Shown here: positions 23,665 to 32,101 of the stretch, piece by piece
Layout: each line of letters opens with the position of its first letter
Position numbering within the stretch: the stretch's first letter is position 1
Assembly: GCF_001072375.1 (NCBI RefSeq)
Contig: NZ_JVKV01000107.1
Coordinates: forward strand, 1 to 32,101
From: Streptococcus pseudopneumoniae
GTDB taxonomy: Bacteria; Bacillota; Bacilli; Lactobacillales; Streptococcaceae
DNA length: 32,101 nucleotides
Reading direction: 5' to 3'
Made by a program: the position numbers and the translations under genes
The notes under the pieces: generated by a model
Seen by the model: only the letters and a program-made list of their open reading frames with translations
The model's database searches: none
What the model was told of the DNA's origin: nothing

Positions 23665-24438
23665 ATGAATACAAAGATATCTTTTTCCTCATTGGATTTT
23701 CCTGAGCAATTACGAACTTATATAGAGGGGGCAAACCTATCTGACAGCTCTTCTCATTCAGGCGCAAGAGTTCTCTATCTTGATTCAGGTTACTATTTAA
23801 AAATTGATCAAAAGGGAAGATTAGAGCGAGAAGCGAGCATTGCGAGTTGGTTTGAACAAGAGGGAATAGGAACTCCAGTCATCCACTATCTATCAACAGA
23901 TAAAGACTACCTCCTGACTAAAGAGGCTATTGGTCATGATGCTCTCGCTTTTTTAGACCAGCCAGAAAAAATCTGCCGAACCATGGCAGAGGCTCTTAAA
24001 AAGCTTCACAACTTAAACCCACAAAATTTTCCATCAGAAAATCATTTAAAAGCCTATAAAGAAAGAGCCTTTAAAAACTATGAAAAAGGGGAGTTCTATG
24101 CCAAGGCGCTCCTACCCCAATTCCAGATTAACAGTCGCGAAGAGGCCTTCCAACTCATCCAAGAACAAGGGCACCTTTTAGAAACAGATGCCTTTATTCA
24201 CGGTGATGCCTGTCTACCAAACTTTATTCTAAAAGATGCTGACCACTTCTCTTGTTTTATTGATCTTGGTTTGGCTGATTTTAGTGACCGGCATATCGAT
24301 CTCTTTTGGGCAGTTTGGTCCCTCAACTACAACTTAAAAGATCCCAAATATGCTGAACTATTTCTCGACTATTACGGGAGGGAGCTGGTTGATAGCAACA
24401 AACTTCGACTCGTTGCTGCCTTCGAAGCGTTTGGATAA
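23665..24438 (+). CDS. Aminoglycoside phosphotransferase (APH(3')-like) family kinase
   Basis: A 257-residue kinase of the APH family. The catalytic loop HGDACLPN (179-186, Asp181), the metal-binding IDLGLAD (199-205, Asp200) and a candidate ATP-binding Lys46 (YYLKID) are intact. The length matches APH(3') enzymes. The surrounding genes are core, so this is a resident gene of the mitis group, not obviously a mobile resistance gene; its natural substrate is unknown and resistance cannot be inferred. The start at ATG 23665 is chosen because the promoter -10 ends six bases before it; the frame continues upstream into the divergent rlmD gene. recX follows ten bases downstream and is probably co-transcribed. 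Confidence 0.85.
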   Translation: MNTKISFSSLDFPEQLRTYIEGANLSDSSSHSGARVLYLDSGYYLKIDQKGRLEREASIASWFEQEGIGTPVIHYLSTDKDYLLTKEAIGHDALAFLDQPEKICRTMAEALKKLHNLNPQNFPSENHLKAYKERAFKNYEKGEFYAKALLPQFQINSREEAFQLIQEQGHLLETDAFIHGDACLPNFILKDADHFSCFIDLGLADFSDRHIDLFWAVWSLNYNLKDPKYAELFLDYYGRELVDSNKLRLVAAFEAFG

Positions 24439-24448
24439 GAGGTAAACC

Positions 24449-25225
24449 ATGAAAATCACAAAACTTGAAAAGAAAAAAAGACTCTATCTGCTCGAACTTG
24501 ATAAGGACCAAACCTGCTACATTACAGAGGATACCATTGTTCGCTTTATGTTGACTAAAGGGAAAGAGATCTCAGCTGAAGAACTAACTGAGATTAAATC
24601 CTTTGCGCAATTTTCCTACAGTAAAAATCTAGCTCTCTACCACTTATCCTTCAAGGCTCGCACTGAAAAAGAAGTTAAAGATTATCTTGCCAAACATGAA
24701 GTTAATGAGAACATCATCCCCAAAGTTATCCAGTCTTTAAAAGATGATAATTGGATCAATGATCGCCAATATGCTTATGCCATCATCAATTCCAATCAGC
24801 TTTCAGGAGATAAGGGAAGCTATATGCTGATGCAGAAGATTTCTCAAAAAGGCGTTGCTAAATCCATTATCCAAGAAGTCTTACAAGAATTTGATATGAC
24901 GGAAGTCGCAGAGCGCACAGCTGAAAAACTACTGAAAAAATACCAGGGTAAATTACCTACCCGTGCTCTACAGGATAAGATTATCCAAAGCCTGACCAAT
25001 AAAGGATTTTCCTACACAGAAGCCAAAACAGCCTTTGACCAATTGGACAGCCAGGTCGAAGAAGAAACCGTTCAGGAACTTATTTTTAAAGAGTTAGACA
25101 AGCAGTATCGGAAATATTCACGAAAGTATGAAGGATACGAACTGAAACAACGTTTGACCCAAGTTTTAGCTAGAAAAGGTTATGATTTTTCGGATATAGC
25201 CAGCGCTCTCAGAGAATATCTTTAA
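24449..25225 (+). CDS. recX: RecX, RecA regulatory protein
   Basis: A 258-residue RecX with the family's repeated three-helix units: [33 protein letters not shown] and two further similar repeats towards the C-terminus. RecX binds RecA filaments and limits strand exchange. GAGGT is well placed before the ATG. It lies directly behind the APH-like gene. Length fits the longer Firmicute RecX proteins. Confidence 0.92.
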   Translation: MKITKLEKKKRLYLLELDKDQTCYITEDTIVRFMLTKGKEISAEELTEIKSFAQFSYSKNLALYHLSFKARTEKEVKDYLAKHEVNENIIPKVIQSLKDDNWINDRQYAYAIINSNQLSGDKGSYMLMQKISQKGVAKSIIQEVLQEFDMTEVAERTAEKLLKKYQGKLPTRALQDKIIQSLTNKGFSYTEAKTAFDQLDSQVEEETVQELIFKELDKQYRKYSRKYEGYELKQRLTQVLARKGYDFSDIASALREYL

Positions 25226-25313
25226 TTTTTTCATGAAAAAACTAAGAACTTTAAACAAAAATGTGATACAATAGTAAACGATAAACTTATAAATTGTAGA
25301 AAGTTGGTTAGTT

Positions 25314-25847
25314 ATGAAACTTCCAAAAGAAGGCGACTTTATTACAATTCAAAGTTATAAGCATGATGGGAGTCTCCACCGTACTTGGCGAGACACCATG
25401 GTACTAAAAACAACAGAGAACGCTATTATCGGCGTCAACGACCACACACTTGTTACCGAAAGTGACGGTCGTCGTTGGGTGACTCGAGAACCGGCTATTG
25501 TTTACTTTCACAAGAAATATTGGTTTAATATTATCGCTATGATTCGTGAAAATGGTATCTCCTACTACTGCAATATGGCAAGTCCTTACTATCTGGATGA
25601 AGAAGCTTTAAAATACATTGACTATGATTTGGATGTTAAAGTTTTTACAGATGGTGAAAAACGCCTCTTGGACGTTGAGGAGTATGAACGACACAAGCGA
25701 AAAATGAAGTATTCTTCTGACTTAGACTATATTTTGAAAGAGCATGTCAAGATTCTTGTTGATTGGATCAACAATGAACGTGGCCCCTTCTCAGAAGCCT
25801 ATGTCAACATTTGGTACAAACGCTACGTAGAACTAAAGAATCGGTAA
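25314..25847 (+). CDS. ntdP: Nucleoside tri-/diphosphate phosphatase (DUF402)
   Basis: A 177-residue protein of the DUF402/UPF0374 family, whose members hydrolyse nucleoside tri- and diphosphates with metal ions. Family features: [20 protein letters not shown] at the N-terminus, ending of the central barrel in [20 protein letters not shown], and [20 protein letters not shown] with the acidic metal-binding residues. In S. pneumoniae-type genomes it follows recX. It ends at a pair of terminators that face queH. Confidence 0.88.
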   Translation: MKLPKEGDFITIQSYKHDGSLHRTWRDTMVLKTTENAIIGVNDHTLVTESDGRRWVTREPAIVYFHKKYWFNIIAMIRENGISYYCNMASPYYLDEEALKYIDYDLDVKVFTDGEKRLLDVEEYERHKRKMKYSSDLDYILKEHVKILVDWINNERGPFSEAYVNIWYKRYVELKNR

Positions 25848-25858
25848 AGTTGTCAAAC

Positions 25859-25881
25859 CCAGCTGAAAAGCTGGTTTTTTT
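25859..25881 (+). terminator. Terminator of ntdP
   Basis: CCAGCT-GAAA-AGCTGG followed by seven Ts (25875-25881), a standard intrinsic terminator in the rightward direction. Confidence 0.85.
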
Positions 25882-25885
25882 ATTT

Positions 25886-25911
25886 GAAAAACCCAGCTTT
25901 TCAGCTGGGTT
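25886..25911 (-). terminator. Terminator of queH
   Basis: ACCCAGCT-TTTC-AGCTGGGT (25891-25898 with 25903-25910), with a T run on the minus strand (complement of 25886-25890). It is nearly the same palindrome as the adjacent ntdP terminator. Confidence 0.85.
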
Positions 25912-25916
25912 GATTT

Positions 25917-26684
25917 CTATATATCTAACTTCGTAACAGTGAACTTGATATGCGAATAGTCTTTTTCGATATCCTTATCTACCATAAAGGCTGTTGCGTC
26001 CTTCTTGACCTGTACCAAGTCAATATTTTGAGCTTGAGCGGCATAGACACAGCCACAATAACATTGGCGATAAATATCGTACTCTTCACACATTTCTACA
26101 GAGCGTTTGTAACCTTGATTTTTCTTAAAGTCACTTGGAAGATAATGAGTGGTGTAGATTTTCTGTACATCAATCCCAATACTATTGATGGTTTGTGAAT
26201 TTTTATGGGGACTGATGGTTAGGGCTGAGCCAAAGTAGTCAAAGCCCAAGTCCATAGCCACTTGCGCTGTCTTGTCCAAACGATAGTCAAAACAAACCTT
26301 GCAGCGATCGCCACCTTCAGGTTCTTCTTCCAAACCTCTGACCAGCTGACGGTATTCGTTGGGCTCATAGGGTGCTTCTAGGTATTGGACATGATTGCCA
26401 GTTCGTTCATTGAAATCACTGACAAACTTTTTTGTCACATAGGCACGCTTGTGATACTCAGCTTTAGGATGGATATTTGAATTAGCAAAATAAATGGTTA
26501 CATCTGCATACTTGGTCAAATACTCTAAAGTATAGGTGCTACAAGGAGCACAACAGACGTGCATGAGAATGGTTGGTCTCTCTTCATTTTTTTCCCAAAC
26601 TTGAACCATCTTTTGCATGACACGGTCATAGTTGATCTTTTGATTGGGATTCATCTTACTTAGAATTTCTTCTACATCGATCAT
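25917..26684 (-). CDS. queH: Epoxyqueuosine reductase QueH
   Basis: A 255-residue iron-sulfur enzyme that reduces epoxyqueuosine to queuosine in tRNA, the non-cobalamin alternative to QueG. The cysteine set is complete: MHVCCAPC (Cys44, 45, 48), GDRCKVC (Cys128, 131), Cys199 and QCYCGC (Cys208, 210, 212). It was long annotated as DUF208. It has its own promoter at 26708-26736. Confidence 0.92.
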   Translation of the reverse strand: MIDVEEILSKMNPNQKINYDRVMQKMVQVWEKNEERPTILMHVCCAPCSTYTLEYLTKYADVTIYFANSNIHPKAEYHKRAYVTKKFVSDFNERTGNHVQYLEAPYEPNEYRQLVRGLEEEPEGGDRCKVCFDYRLDKTAQVAMDLGFDYFGSALTISPHKNSQTINSIGIDVQKIYTTHYLPSDFKKNQGYKRSVEMCEEYDIYRQCYCGCVYAAQAQNIDLVQVKKDATAFMVDKDIEKDYSHIKFTVTKLDI

Positions 26685-26707
26685 ACTCTTCTCCTTTTCC
26701 TCTTGCT

Positions 26708-26736
26708 ATTGTACCACAGGATGATCCTTTGGGCAA
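26708..26736 (-). promoter_or_regulatory. queH promoter
   Basis: TTGCCC (26731-26736), a 17-base spacer and TGG-TACAAT (TACAAT 26708-26713, extended -10). Confidence 0.6.
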
Positions 26737-26751
26737 ATAGGTTTTCGTGCT

Positions 26752-27951
26752 TTACTCAGTTTTTAAGTCCTTCTCTAATAGCTTGCCCATCCTTGTCAAA
26801 CTGATTATTAGGATAGGACAGGTTAAAAGCAAGATAAGACCTAGAACTAAAAAGACAGCTATAAGACCCCAACGATCGATTAACCAACCTGTCAACGGGA
26901 AAATGACAATCATAGAAAGACTAAAGAGCATGGAATTGATACTAAGCATAGTTGCTCTAACACTGGACGGTAAATAGCCTTGTAAGTCATTGAAATAGAT
27001 CGGCTGATAAACTGCATAGAGTGTATCAGTTAAAAGATAGACGAGAAGAAAAGCAAAGGGAGTTCCAGAAAATACCAATAGTAAGGCCAAGCCCGTTAGT
27101 GCAACAAGAGTCGGAAAAACTCGATTGCTATTCCATTTTTTTCCAATTTGACTAGCTACATAAACTGCTATAAGATTTAAGCCACTACCAATCAGCATGA
27201 CCAGCGAAACCTGCCATCCTGCTAAGTCACTTATTTTCTGCTGATAGTAAAAGTAAAACATGCACATGAGTGTTCCGACTAGCTGATAAGTCATCATCCA
27301 GTAAAAGAGGACAGGTTTTTCCTGCCATTCTTTTCGAACTTGCAAGACAATCGTTTTAAAGGTTAAGCCTTCATTTTTTTCTCTCTTAGCCATTGGTTCT
27401 TTCATAAAATAAATCAAGATTATAGAAAGAAATGAAAATCCTATAGCAATCAGATAGGTCCAAGCCAATGCTCCGTGAATAAAGAAGCCTGCCACAACTG
27501 TACCTAAGGTTCGGGTGACTTCTGCCACACCAGACAAAAAACTAGAAATCTGAAGATATCGGTCCTTTTGACCCGCTTCTACCGCAGAATCATATAAGAA
27601 AGCGGTACTGGTCCCCGAATCAAAATTATAAGACCAAGCATTGACCATCATAGCAAAAGCATAAATCCAAAAATTCCCCTGACCAAACAAAATCAAGATA
27701 GAGGACACAATACTGGCCAAGCGAGCCAAATAGAGATTGGTCTTGTAGCTAAATCGATCGGCCAACATACCAGACGGGATTTCACACAAGAGACTAGTAC
27801 CGTGAAAGATACTTTCTAGTAGACCGATTTGAAGTAAGGAAAGACCATTTTGAATGAAAAATAAAATCCAAAAACTGGTGATTCCAAAATAAGAAGTGAA
27901 TTCCAGACCTGCTAGGAGTGGAATATTGCGTTTGTAAGTTCTTTTAAACAT
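26752..27951 (-). CDS. MFS transporter
   Basis: A 399-residue membrane protein with about 12 hydrophobic helices, typical of the major facilitator superfamily. The loop between helices 2 and 3 reads SGMLADRFSYK, the usual MFS A-motif (G-x-x-x-D-R). It is related to drug/sugar exporters, but no substrate can be assigned. It shares a direction with its neighbours queH and asnS but appears to be separately transcribed. Confidence 0.88.
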   Translation of the reverse strand: MFKRTYKRNIPLLAGLEFTSYFGITSFWILFFIQNGLSLLQIGLLESIFHGTSLLCEIPSGMLADRFSYKTNLYLARLASIVSSILILFGQGNFWIYAFAMMVNAWSYNFDSGTSTAFLYDSAVEAGQKDRYLQISSFLSGVAEVTRTLGTVVAGFFIHGALAWTYLIAIGFSFLSIILIYFMKEPMAKREKNEGLTFKTIVLQVRKEWQEKPVLFYWMMTYQLVGTLMCMFYFYYQQKISDLAGWQVSLVMLIGSGLNLIAVYVASQIGKKWNSNRVFPTLVALTGLALLLVFSGTPFAFLLVYLLTDTLYAVYQPIYFNDLQGYLPSSVRATMLSINSMLFSLSMIVIFPLTGWLIDRWGLIAVFLVLGLILLLTCPILIISLTRMGKLLEKDLKTE

Positions 27952-28040
27952 CGTTTTCTCTCTTTCAATATGTAATATGAGTTTTTCTAAAAGACTTACT
28001 TAGAGTTGCCTACATTTTCTCCACCTCTTTCATTTAAAGT

Positions 28041-28062
28041 AAAAACGCCAGACGGCGTTTTT
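28041..28062 (-). terminator. Terminator of asnS
   Basis: AAAAACGCC / GGCGTTTTT with a four-base loop, 20 bases after the stop codon; T-rich on both strands. Confidence 0.85.
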
Positions 28063-28082
28063 ATAGTTATTTTTTATAGTTA

Positions 28083-29429
28083 TTAAGGTTTAATACGGTG
28101 CAACATACGTGGGAATGGAATAGCTTCACGGATGTGTTTTGTACCAGCTGCGAAGGTCACCATACGCTCGATACCAATACCAAATCCACCGTGTGGGACT
28201 GTACCGTATTTACGAAGATCAAGGTAGAATTCATACTCTGTACGATCCATACCTAGTGATTCCATCTTAGCTACAAGGGCGTCGTAGTCTTCCTCACGCA
28301 TTGAACCACCGATGATTTCTCCGTAACCTTCTGGTGCGAGCAAGTCTGCACAAAGTACGCGATCTGGGTTACCAGGAACTGGTTTCATGTAGAAGGCCTT
28401 GATGTCTGCTGGGTAGTTAATCACGAAGGTTGGTACACCAAAGTGGTTTGAAATCCATGTTTCGTGTGGTGAACCAAAGTCATCACCATGCTCGAGATGT
28501 TCGTAGTCTGCATCTTCATCATTTTCATGCTCTTGCAAGAGGTCAATGGCTTGATCGTAAGTGATGCGTTTGAATGGCTCTGCAATATAGCGTTTCAAGA
28601 GTTCTGTATCACGCTCCAATGTTTCCAAGGCTTGAGGCGCACGGTCAAGAACACCTTGAAGCAAAGCTTTAACATAAGCTTCTTGCAAGTCAAGTGACTC
28701 ATCATGTGTCAAGTATGAATACTCTGCATCCATCATCCAGAATTCAGTCAAGTGACGGCGAGTTTTTGATTTTTCAGCACGGAATACTGGACCAAAGTCA
28801 AAGACACGACCAAGAGCCATAGCACCAGCTTCAAGGTAAAGTTGACCAGATTGACTCAAGTATGCTGGTGTTCCGAAGTAGTCTGTTTCAAAAAGTTCTG
28901 TAGAATCTTCTGCAGCATTTCCTGAAAGAATTGGGCTATCAAACTTCATGAAGCCATTTTTATCAAAGAACTCATAAGTCGCATAGATGATAGCATTACG
29001 GATTTGCATGACAGCTACTTGTTTGCGTGAACGAAGCCACAAGTGACGGTTGTCCATCAAGAAGTCTGTTCCATGTTCTTTTGGAGTGATTGGGTAATCT
29101 TGAGATTCACCGATAACTTCGATGTCTGTAATATCCAACTCGTAACCAAATTTAGAACGCTCGTCTTCTTTAACAATCCCTGTCACGAAAACAGATGTTT
29201 CTTGACTTAGACGTTTGATGGTGTCAAATTTTTCAAGACCTACTTCTTCTCCAAATTTTTCGATAAAGTTTGGTTTAAAAGCTACACCTTGGAAAAAGGC
29301 TGTTCCATCACGCAATTGCAAGAAAGCAATTTTCCCTTTTCCTGATTTGTTGGCAACCCAAGCACCGATAGTGACTTCTTGACCAACGTAATCTTTTACT
29401 TCGATAATTGTTACACGTTTTGTCATCAT
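28083..29429 (-). CDS. asnS: Asparaginyl-tRNA synthetase
   Basis: A 448-residue class IIb aminoacyl-tRNA synthetase that charges tRNA(Asn). The N-terminal OB-fold anticodon-binding domain (about 1-110) carries [12 protein letters not shown]. Class II motif 2 ([10 protein letters not shown]) and motif 3 ([11 protein letters not shown]) are present. Two successive ATGs are possible starts; AAGGA lies upstream and suits either. An extended -10 TGG-TACAAT lies about 50 bases upstream. Confidence 0.95.
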   Translation of the reverse strand: MMTKRVTIIEVKDYVGQEVTIGAWVANKSGKGKIAFLQLRDGTAFFQGVAFKPNFIEKFGEEVGLEKFDTIKRLSQETSVFVTGIVKEDERSKFGYELDITDIEVIGESQDYPITPKEHGTDFLMDNRHLWLRSRKQVAVMQIRNAIIYATYEFFDKNGFMKFDSPILSGNAAEDSTELFETDYFGTPAYLSQSGQLYLEAGAMALGRVFDFGPVFRAEKSKTRRHLTEFWMMDAEYSYLTHDESLDLQEAYVKALLQGVLDRAPQALETLERDTELLKRYIAEPFKRITYDQAIDLLQEHENDEDADYEHLEHGDDFGSPHETWISNHFGVPTFVINYPADIKAFYMKPVPGNPDRVLCADLLAPEGYGEIIGGSMREEDYDALVAKMESLGMDRTEYEFYLDLRKYGTVPHGGFGIGIERMVTFAAGTKHIREAIPFPRMLHRIKP

Positions 29430-29477
29430 TTATCTTCCTTTTTTCGTTTAACTTGTCCAAAGACATTATTACTCATT

Positions 29478-29486
29478 ATTGTACCA
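29478..29486 (-). promoter_or_regulatory. Possible asnS extended -10
   Basis: Minus-strand TGG-TACAAT (TACAAT 29478-29483), about 50 bases before the asnS start; the -35 region is weak. Confidence 0.4.
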
Positions 29487-29543
29487 CAAATAATGGCTGA
29501 TAGCTAGCTAGTTTGACAGAAATTCATAAGTTTTTAGCTACAA

Positions 29544-29570
29544 AAACCTCCGCCAAAAGGACGGAGGTTT
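29544..29570 (-). terminator. Terminator of the aminotransferase gene
   Basis: AAACCTCCG / CGGAGGTTT (29544-29552 with 29562-29570) with a nine-base loop and flanking A/T runs, just after the stop codon. Confidence 0.8.
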
Positions 29571-29576
29571 AACTTC

Positions 29577-30755
29577 TTATTTTTCCATAAATTGGTGCAA
29601 ACGACGAATGGCTTCTTTTAGAGTTTCCAAGTCTGTTGCGTAGCTGAGACGAACATTTTCTGGTGCTCCAAATCCGGCTCCTGTAATCAAGGCCAGACCA
29701 ACTTCCTCAAGGATAGCCGTTGTAAATGCTGTTACATCGCTATAACCTTTCATCTCCATAGCTTTTTTGACATTAGGAAAGAGATAGAAAGCTCCTTGTG
29801 GTTTGACTACTTCAAAGCCAGGGACTTGGCACAAGAGAGGATAAATGGTATTGAGACGTTCCTCGAAAGCCTGACGCATGGTTTCTACGGAGTCTTGTGG
29901 ACCAGTTAAGGCTTCGATTGTTGCGTATTGAGATACCGCAGTCAGGTTTGAAGTCGTTTGACCTGTTAGTTTACTCATAGCAGCAATGATTTCTGGATCA
30001 CCCACTGCATAACCTACACGCCAACCTGTCATTGCGTAGGCTTTTGATACCCCGTTAATGACAATGGTTTGGTTGCGAATGGCTTCTGATAGACTAGAGA
30101 TTGGGACGAGTTCATTTCCGTTATAGACCAAACGACCATAAATATCATCTGCTAGGATGAGAATATCGTGTTCAACAGCCCAATTTCCAATGGCCAAGAG
30201 TTCCTCACGAGAATAAATCATCCCAGTCGGATTAGATGGTGAGTTAAGAACCAAAACCTTGGTCTTATCTGTGCGAGCTGCTTCTAATTGCTCCACAGTT
30301 ACTTTAAAGTGATTGTCTTCTTTGGCTTGGACAAATACTGGAACACCTTCTGCCATCTTAACCTGATCCCCATAACTAACCCAGTAAGGTGTTGGAATAA
30401 TAACCTCATCTCCAGGATTAACCACAGCCATAAAGAAAGTATAAAGGGAAAACTTGGCACCTGTAGCAAAAGTGACTTCGTTAGCCGCTACGGAATAACC
30501 ATAATAACGCTCAAAATAGGTATTGACCGCTGCTTTTAACTCAGGCAAACCTGAAGCTACCGTATAGAAAGAAGCACGTCCATCTCGAATGGCTGCAACA
30601 GCAGCATCTTGAATATTTTCAGGAGTATGAAAATCGGGCTGACCTAAAGTTAAGAAAAGAACATCTTTTCCTTCAGCCTTTAATTTCTTTGCTCTTGCAT
30701 CACTAGCCAGAGTGACGCTTTCTTCCATTTCTAAGACACGTTTAGATAATTTCAT
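29577..30755 (-). CDS. Class I pyridoxal-phosphate aminotransferase (aspartate aminotransferase type)
   Basis: A 392-residue PLP enzyme of fold type I, subgroup I-gamma, probably making aspartate from oxaloacetate and glutamate. Motifs: NSPSNPTG (171-178), LADDIY (201-206) and the PLP-binding Lys238 in INGVSKAYAMTGWRVGY. It supplies aspartate for the neighbouring asparagine/tRNA pathway, though this proximity to asnS is conserved, not proof of function. It overlaps the preceding TseB-like gene by four bases. Confidence 0.92.
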   Translation of the reverse strand: MKLSKRVLEMEESVTLASDARAKKLKAEGKDVLFLTLGQPDFHTPENIQDAAVAAIRDGRASFYTVASGLPELKAAVNTYFERYYGYSVAANEVTFATGAKFSLYTFFMAVVNPGDEVIIPTPYWVSYGDQVKMAEGVPVFVQAKEDNHFKVTVEQLEAARTDKTKVLVLNSPSNPTGMIYSREELLAIGNWAVEHDILILADDIYGRLVYNGNELVPISSLSEAIRNQTIVINGVSKAYAMTGWRVGYAVGDPEIIAAMSKLTGQTTSNLTAVSQYATIEALTGPQDSVETMRQAFEERLNTIYPLLCQVPGFEVVKPQGAFYLFPNVKKAMEMKGYSDVTAFTTAILEEVGLALITGAGFGAPENVRLSYATDLETLKEAIRRLHQFMEK

Positions 30756-31234
30756 AGCTTCTCCTTTTCGATTAGGGCACCAGTTTCAAAATCCACTAGA
30801 TAGTAGTCTCCACCAGACTTGATTTCCCAGACGGGTTTATCAGCATACCGTCCAAAGGTAATCGTGTCAATCTCAGTTGCTCCTTTTTCTCTGACAACTG
30901 CTTCTGCTTTTTCTTGTGAAGTGCCACTTTCTAGTTGATACACATAGATTTTTTGACTATTTTTCTCAATTAAAACAGCTACTGGCTTTTGATTCTTGTC
31001 TTGGCCAAGGACACTATAATAGCTCTCTAAACCATTGAAGAAATCAACCTGACTGACCGTTTCTAGATTCGCATACTGCTTGGTAAGTTTTTCCCCTTCT
31101 ACCTTCGCTGTCTGATAAGGCTTCATGCTAAGCCACACCAAATAGAGAAAGGAAGAGGTCACAACTAGAGCCAGCAGGGTCATACCAATACCGTACTGAA
31201 ATAATAAGAAATTTTTTTCTTTTTTCTGTCTCAT
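30752..31234 (-). CDS. TseB-like (DUF5590) membrane-anchored protein
   Basis: A 160-residue protein with a basic N-terminus, one membrane helix (about residues 14-36, signal anchor) and an extracellular part with two similar halves of PepSY-like folds (AVLIEKNSQKIYVYQL and KPVWEIKSGGDYYLVDFETG). It matches the DUF5590/TseB family, which in Bacillus relates to cell-wall elongation. The ATG at 31234 is preferred to the GTG two codons upstream; the ribosome-binding site is weak. It is coupled to the aminotransferase gene by an ATGA overlap. Confidence 0.8.
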   Translation of the reverse strand: MRQKKEKNFLLFQYGIGMTLLALVVTSSFLYLVWLSMKPYQTAKVEGEKLTKQYANLETVSQVDFFNGLESYYSVLGQDKNQKPVAVLIEKNSQKIYVYQLESGTSQEKAEAVVREKGATEIDTITFGRYADKPVWEIKSGGDYYLVDFETGALIEKEKL

Positions 31235-31421
31235 TTTCACTCGTCTATTTTACCATCTATCCAAGTGAATTACAAGTGAATAAAGGAGGGGGATTTGTCT
31301 CGGAACTTCTCTTATGACAGGAATATATGACGCTTGAATCATTGATTTCACAGACTTTTCCTAATCTCTACTCCTAAAAATAATCTTGACTATCATCGAT
31401 TTTATTTTCTGGGCAAATTTC

Positions 31422-31450
31422 TTGCAAATAATTTCGTTTTGTTGTAACAT
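31422..31450 (+). promoter_or_regulatory. Possible promoter of the FMN reductase gene
   Basis: TTGCAA (31422-31427), a 17-base spacer and TAACAT (31445-31450). Inverted TTGTTG/CAACAA arms (31439-31444 and 31457-31462) and CAGAG/CTCTG (31463-31467 and 31472-31476) overlap the start region and could be operators. Confidence 0.45.
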
Positions 31451-31500
31451 TGCTTGCAACAACAGAGAAAGCTCTGATTAAAATATAAAGGAGACTCCCT

Positions 31501-32049
31501 ATGTCTAAAAAAGTATTATTTATCGTTGGTTCACTTCGTGAAGGTTCCTTCAACCACCAAATGGCGCTAGAAGCCGAAAAAGCTCTTGCAGGTAAAGCTG
31601 AGGTTAGCTACCTTGACTACTCAGCAATCCCACTTTTTAACCAAGAACTTGAAGTTCCAACTCTTCCAGCTGTAGTAGCAGCTCGTGAAGCTGTTCTGGC
31701 TGCTGATGCTATCTGGATTTTCTCTCCAGTCTACAACTTCTCAATTCCTGGAACAGTTAAAAACTTGCTTGACTGGCTTTCACGCGCTCTTGACTTATCT
31801 GAAACTCGTGGTCCATCTGCCCTTCAAGATAAAATCGTTACTGTGTCTTCAGTAGCAAATGCAGGTCATGAACAACTCTTTGCAATCTACAAAGACCTCT
31901 TGCCATTCATCCGTACACAAGTTGTAGGTGAATTCACTGCAGCTCGTATCAATGATTCTGCTTGGGGAGATGGTAAATTAGTTCTTGAAGACAGTGTTGC
32001 TACTTCACTAAAACAACAAGCTGAAGACTTGGTTCAAGCTATTCAATAA
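31501..32049 (+). CDS. NADPH-dependent FMN reductase
   Basis: A 182-residue flavodoxin-fold protein. The FMN phosphate-binding loop GSLREGSFNHQMA (11-23) and the flavin-contacting SPVYNFSIPGTVKNLLDWLSR are typical of NADPH-dependent FMN reductases and related quinone/azo reductases. Cytoplasmic, probably a dimer. AAGGAG precedes the ATG. Codon use is biased towards highly expressed genes. Its physiological substrate cannot be told from sequence. Confidence 0.87.
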   Translation: MSKKVLFIVGSLREGSFNHQMALEAEKALAGKAEVSYLDYSAIPLFNQELEVPTLPAVVAAREAVLAADAIWIFSPVYNFSIPGTVKNLLDWLSRALDLSETRGPSALQDKIVTVSSVANAGHEQLFAIYKDLLPFIRTQVVGEFTAARINDSAWGDGKLVLEDSVATSLKQQAEDLVQAIQ

Positions 32050-32061
32050 TTGAATTGAAAA

Positions 32062-32101
32062 AAAGAGAGTGGGACAGAAATCGGTAATTCGTTAGAATTC
32101 G
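32062..32101. repeat. Start of a probable dispersed intergenic repeat, truncated
   Basis: The last 40 bases (from AGAGAGTGGGACAGAAATCG) resemble a sequence I recall at many intergenic sites in the mitis group. It continues past the window, so type and length cannot be judged. Confidence 0.35.

Overview
The window is chromosomal DNA of a Streptococcus of the mitis group (S. mitis, S. oralis, S. pneumoniae or S. pseudopneumoniae). The evidence is low GC, proteins close to pneumococcal ones (ClpX, WhiA, YvcK, RapZ, folate and glycolysis genes) and pneumococcus-like neighbour order. It has two parts: an AT-rich integrated mobile island (1 to about 10,100, open at the left edge) and ordinary core chromosome (about 10,100 to 32,101).

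The island is built like a phage-inducible chromosomal island (PICI, a SaPI-like phage satellite). A tyrosine integrase lies at the right end, next to fnr. An Xre-type repressor and a Cro-like protein face away from each other across a switch with two strong promoters and three related operators (5918-6074). To the left runs a long leftward operon of small, tightly coupled genes. It leads to an excisionase-like HTH protein, a small replication-module protein and a VapE-type replication helicase with a TTG start. Directly behind the helicase stop codon lies a probable replication origin: two clusters of short GTAGTCA-type iterons around an AT-rich stretch, the SaPI arrangement. A coiled-coil protein of unknown role follows. 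No capsid, terminase large-subunit, lysis or tail gene is visible, which fits a satellite rather than a prophage. Rightward of the repressor come a DUF4177 protein, a remnant, a translationally coupled DUF6978 + DUF1828/DUF1829 pair (a cargo and candidate defence locus) and the integrase.

Two island features are unusual. The first is a compact candidate antisense RNA (about 5140-5212) on the strand opposite the early operon. It has its own promoter, two hairpins, and a terminator loop complementary to the ribosome-binding site of a 20-codon leader ORF that overlaps the next gene by ATGA. The second is a perfect 29-bp direct repeat (4485-4513 and 8823-8851) that brackets the whole regulatory and cargo segment.

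The core part, from left to right, is: fnr (+); then whiA, yvcK, rapZ (one coupled operon), ridA, engB, clpX, a small membrane protein, folA, dpr, a two-gene heterodimeric ABC exporter, tpiA and rlmD (all -). An APH-like kinase, recX and ntdP (+) follow; then queH, an MFS transporter, asnS, an aspartate aminotransferase and a TseB-like protein (-); and finally an NADPH-dependent FMN reductase (+). rlmD and the APH-like gene diverge from promoters whose -10 boxes lie only six bases before the ATGs, so both mRNAs may be leaderless. The last 40 bases look like the start of a dispersed streptococcal intergenic repeat cut by the window edge.
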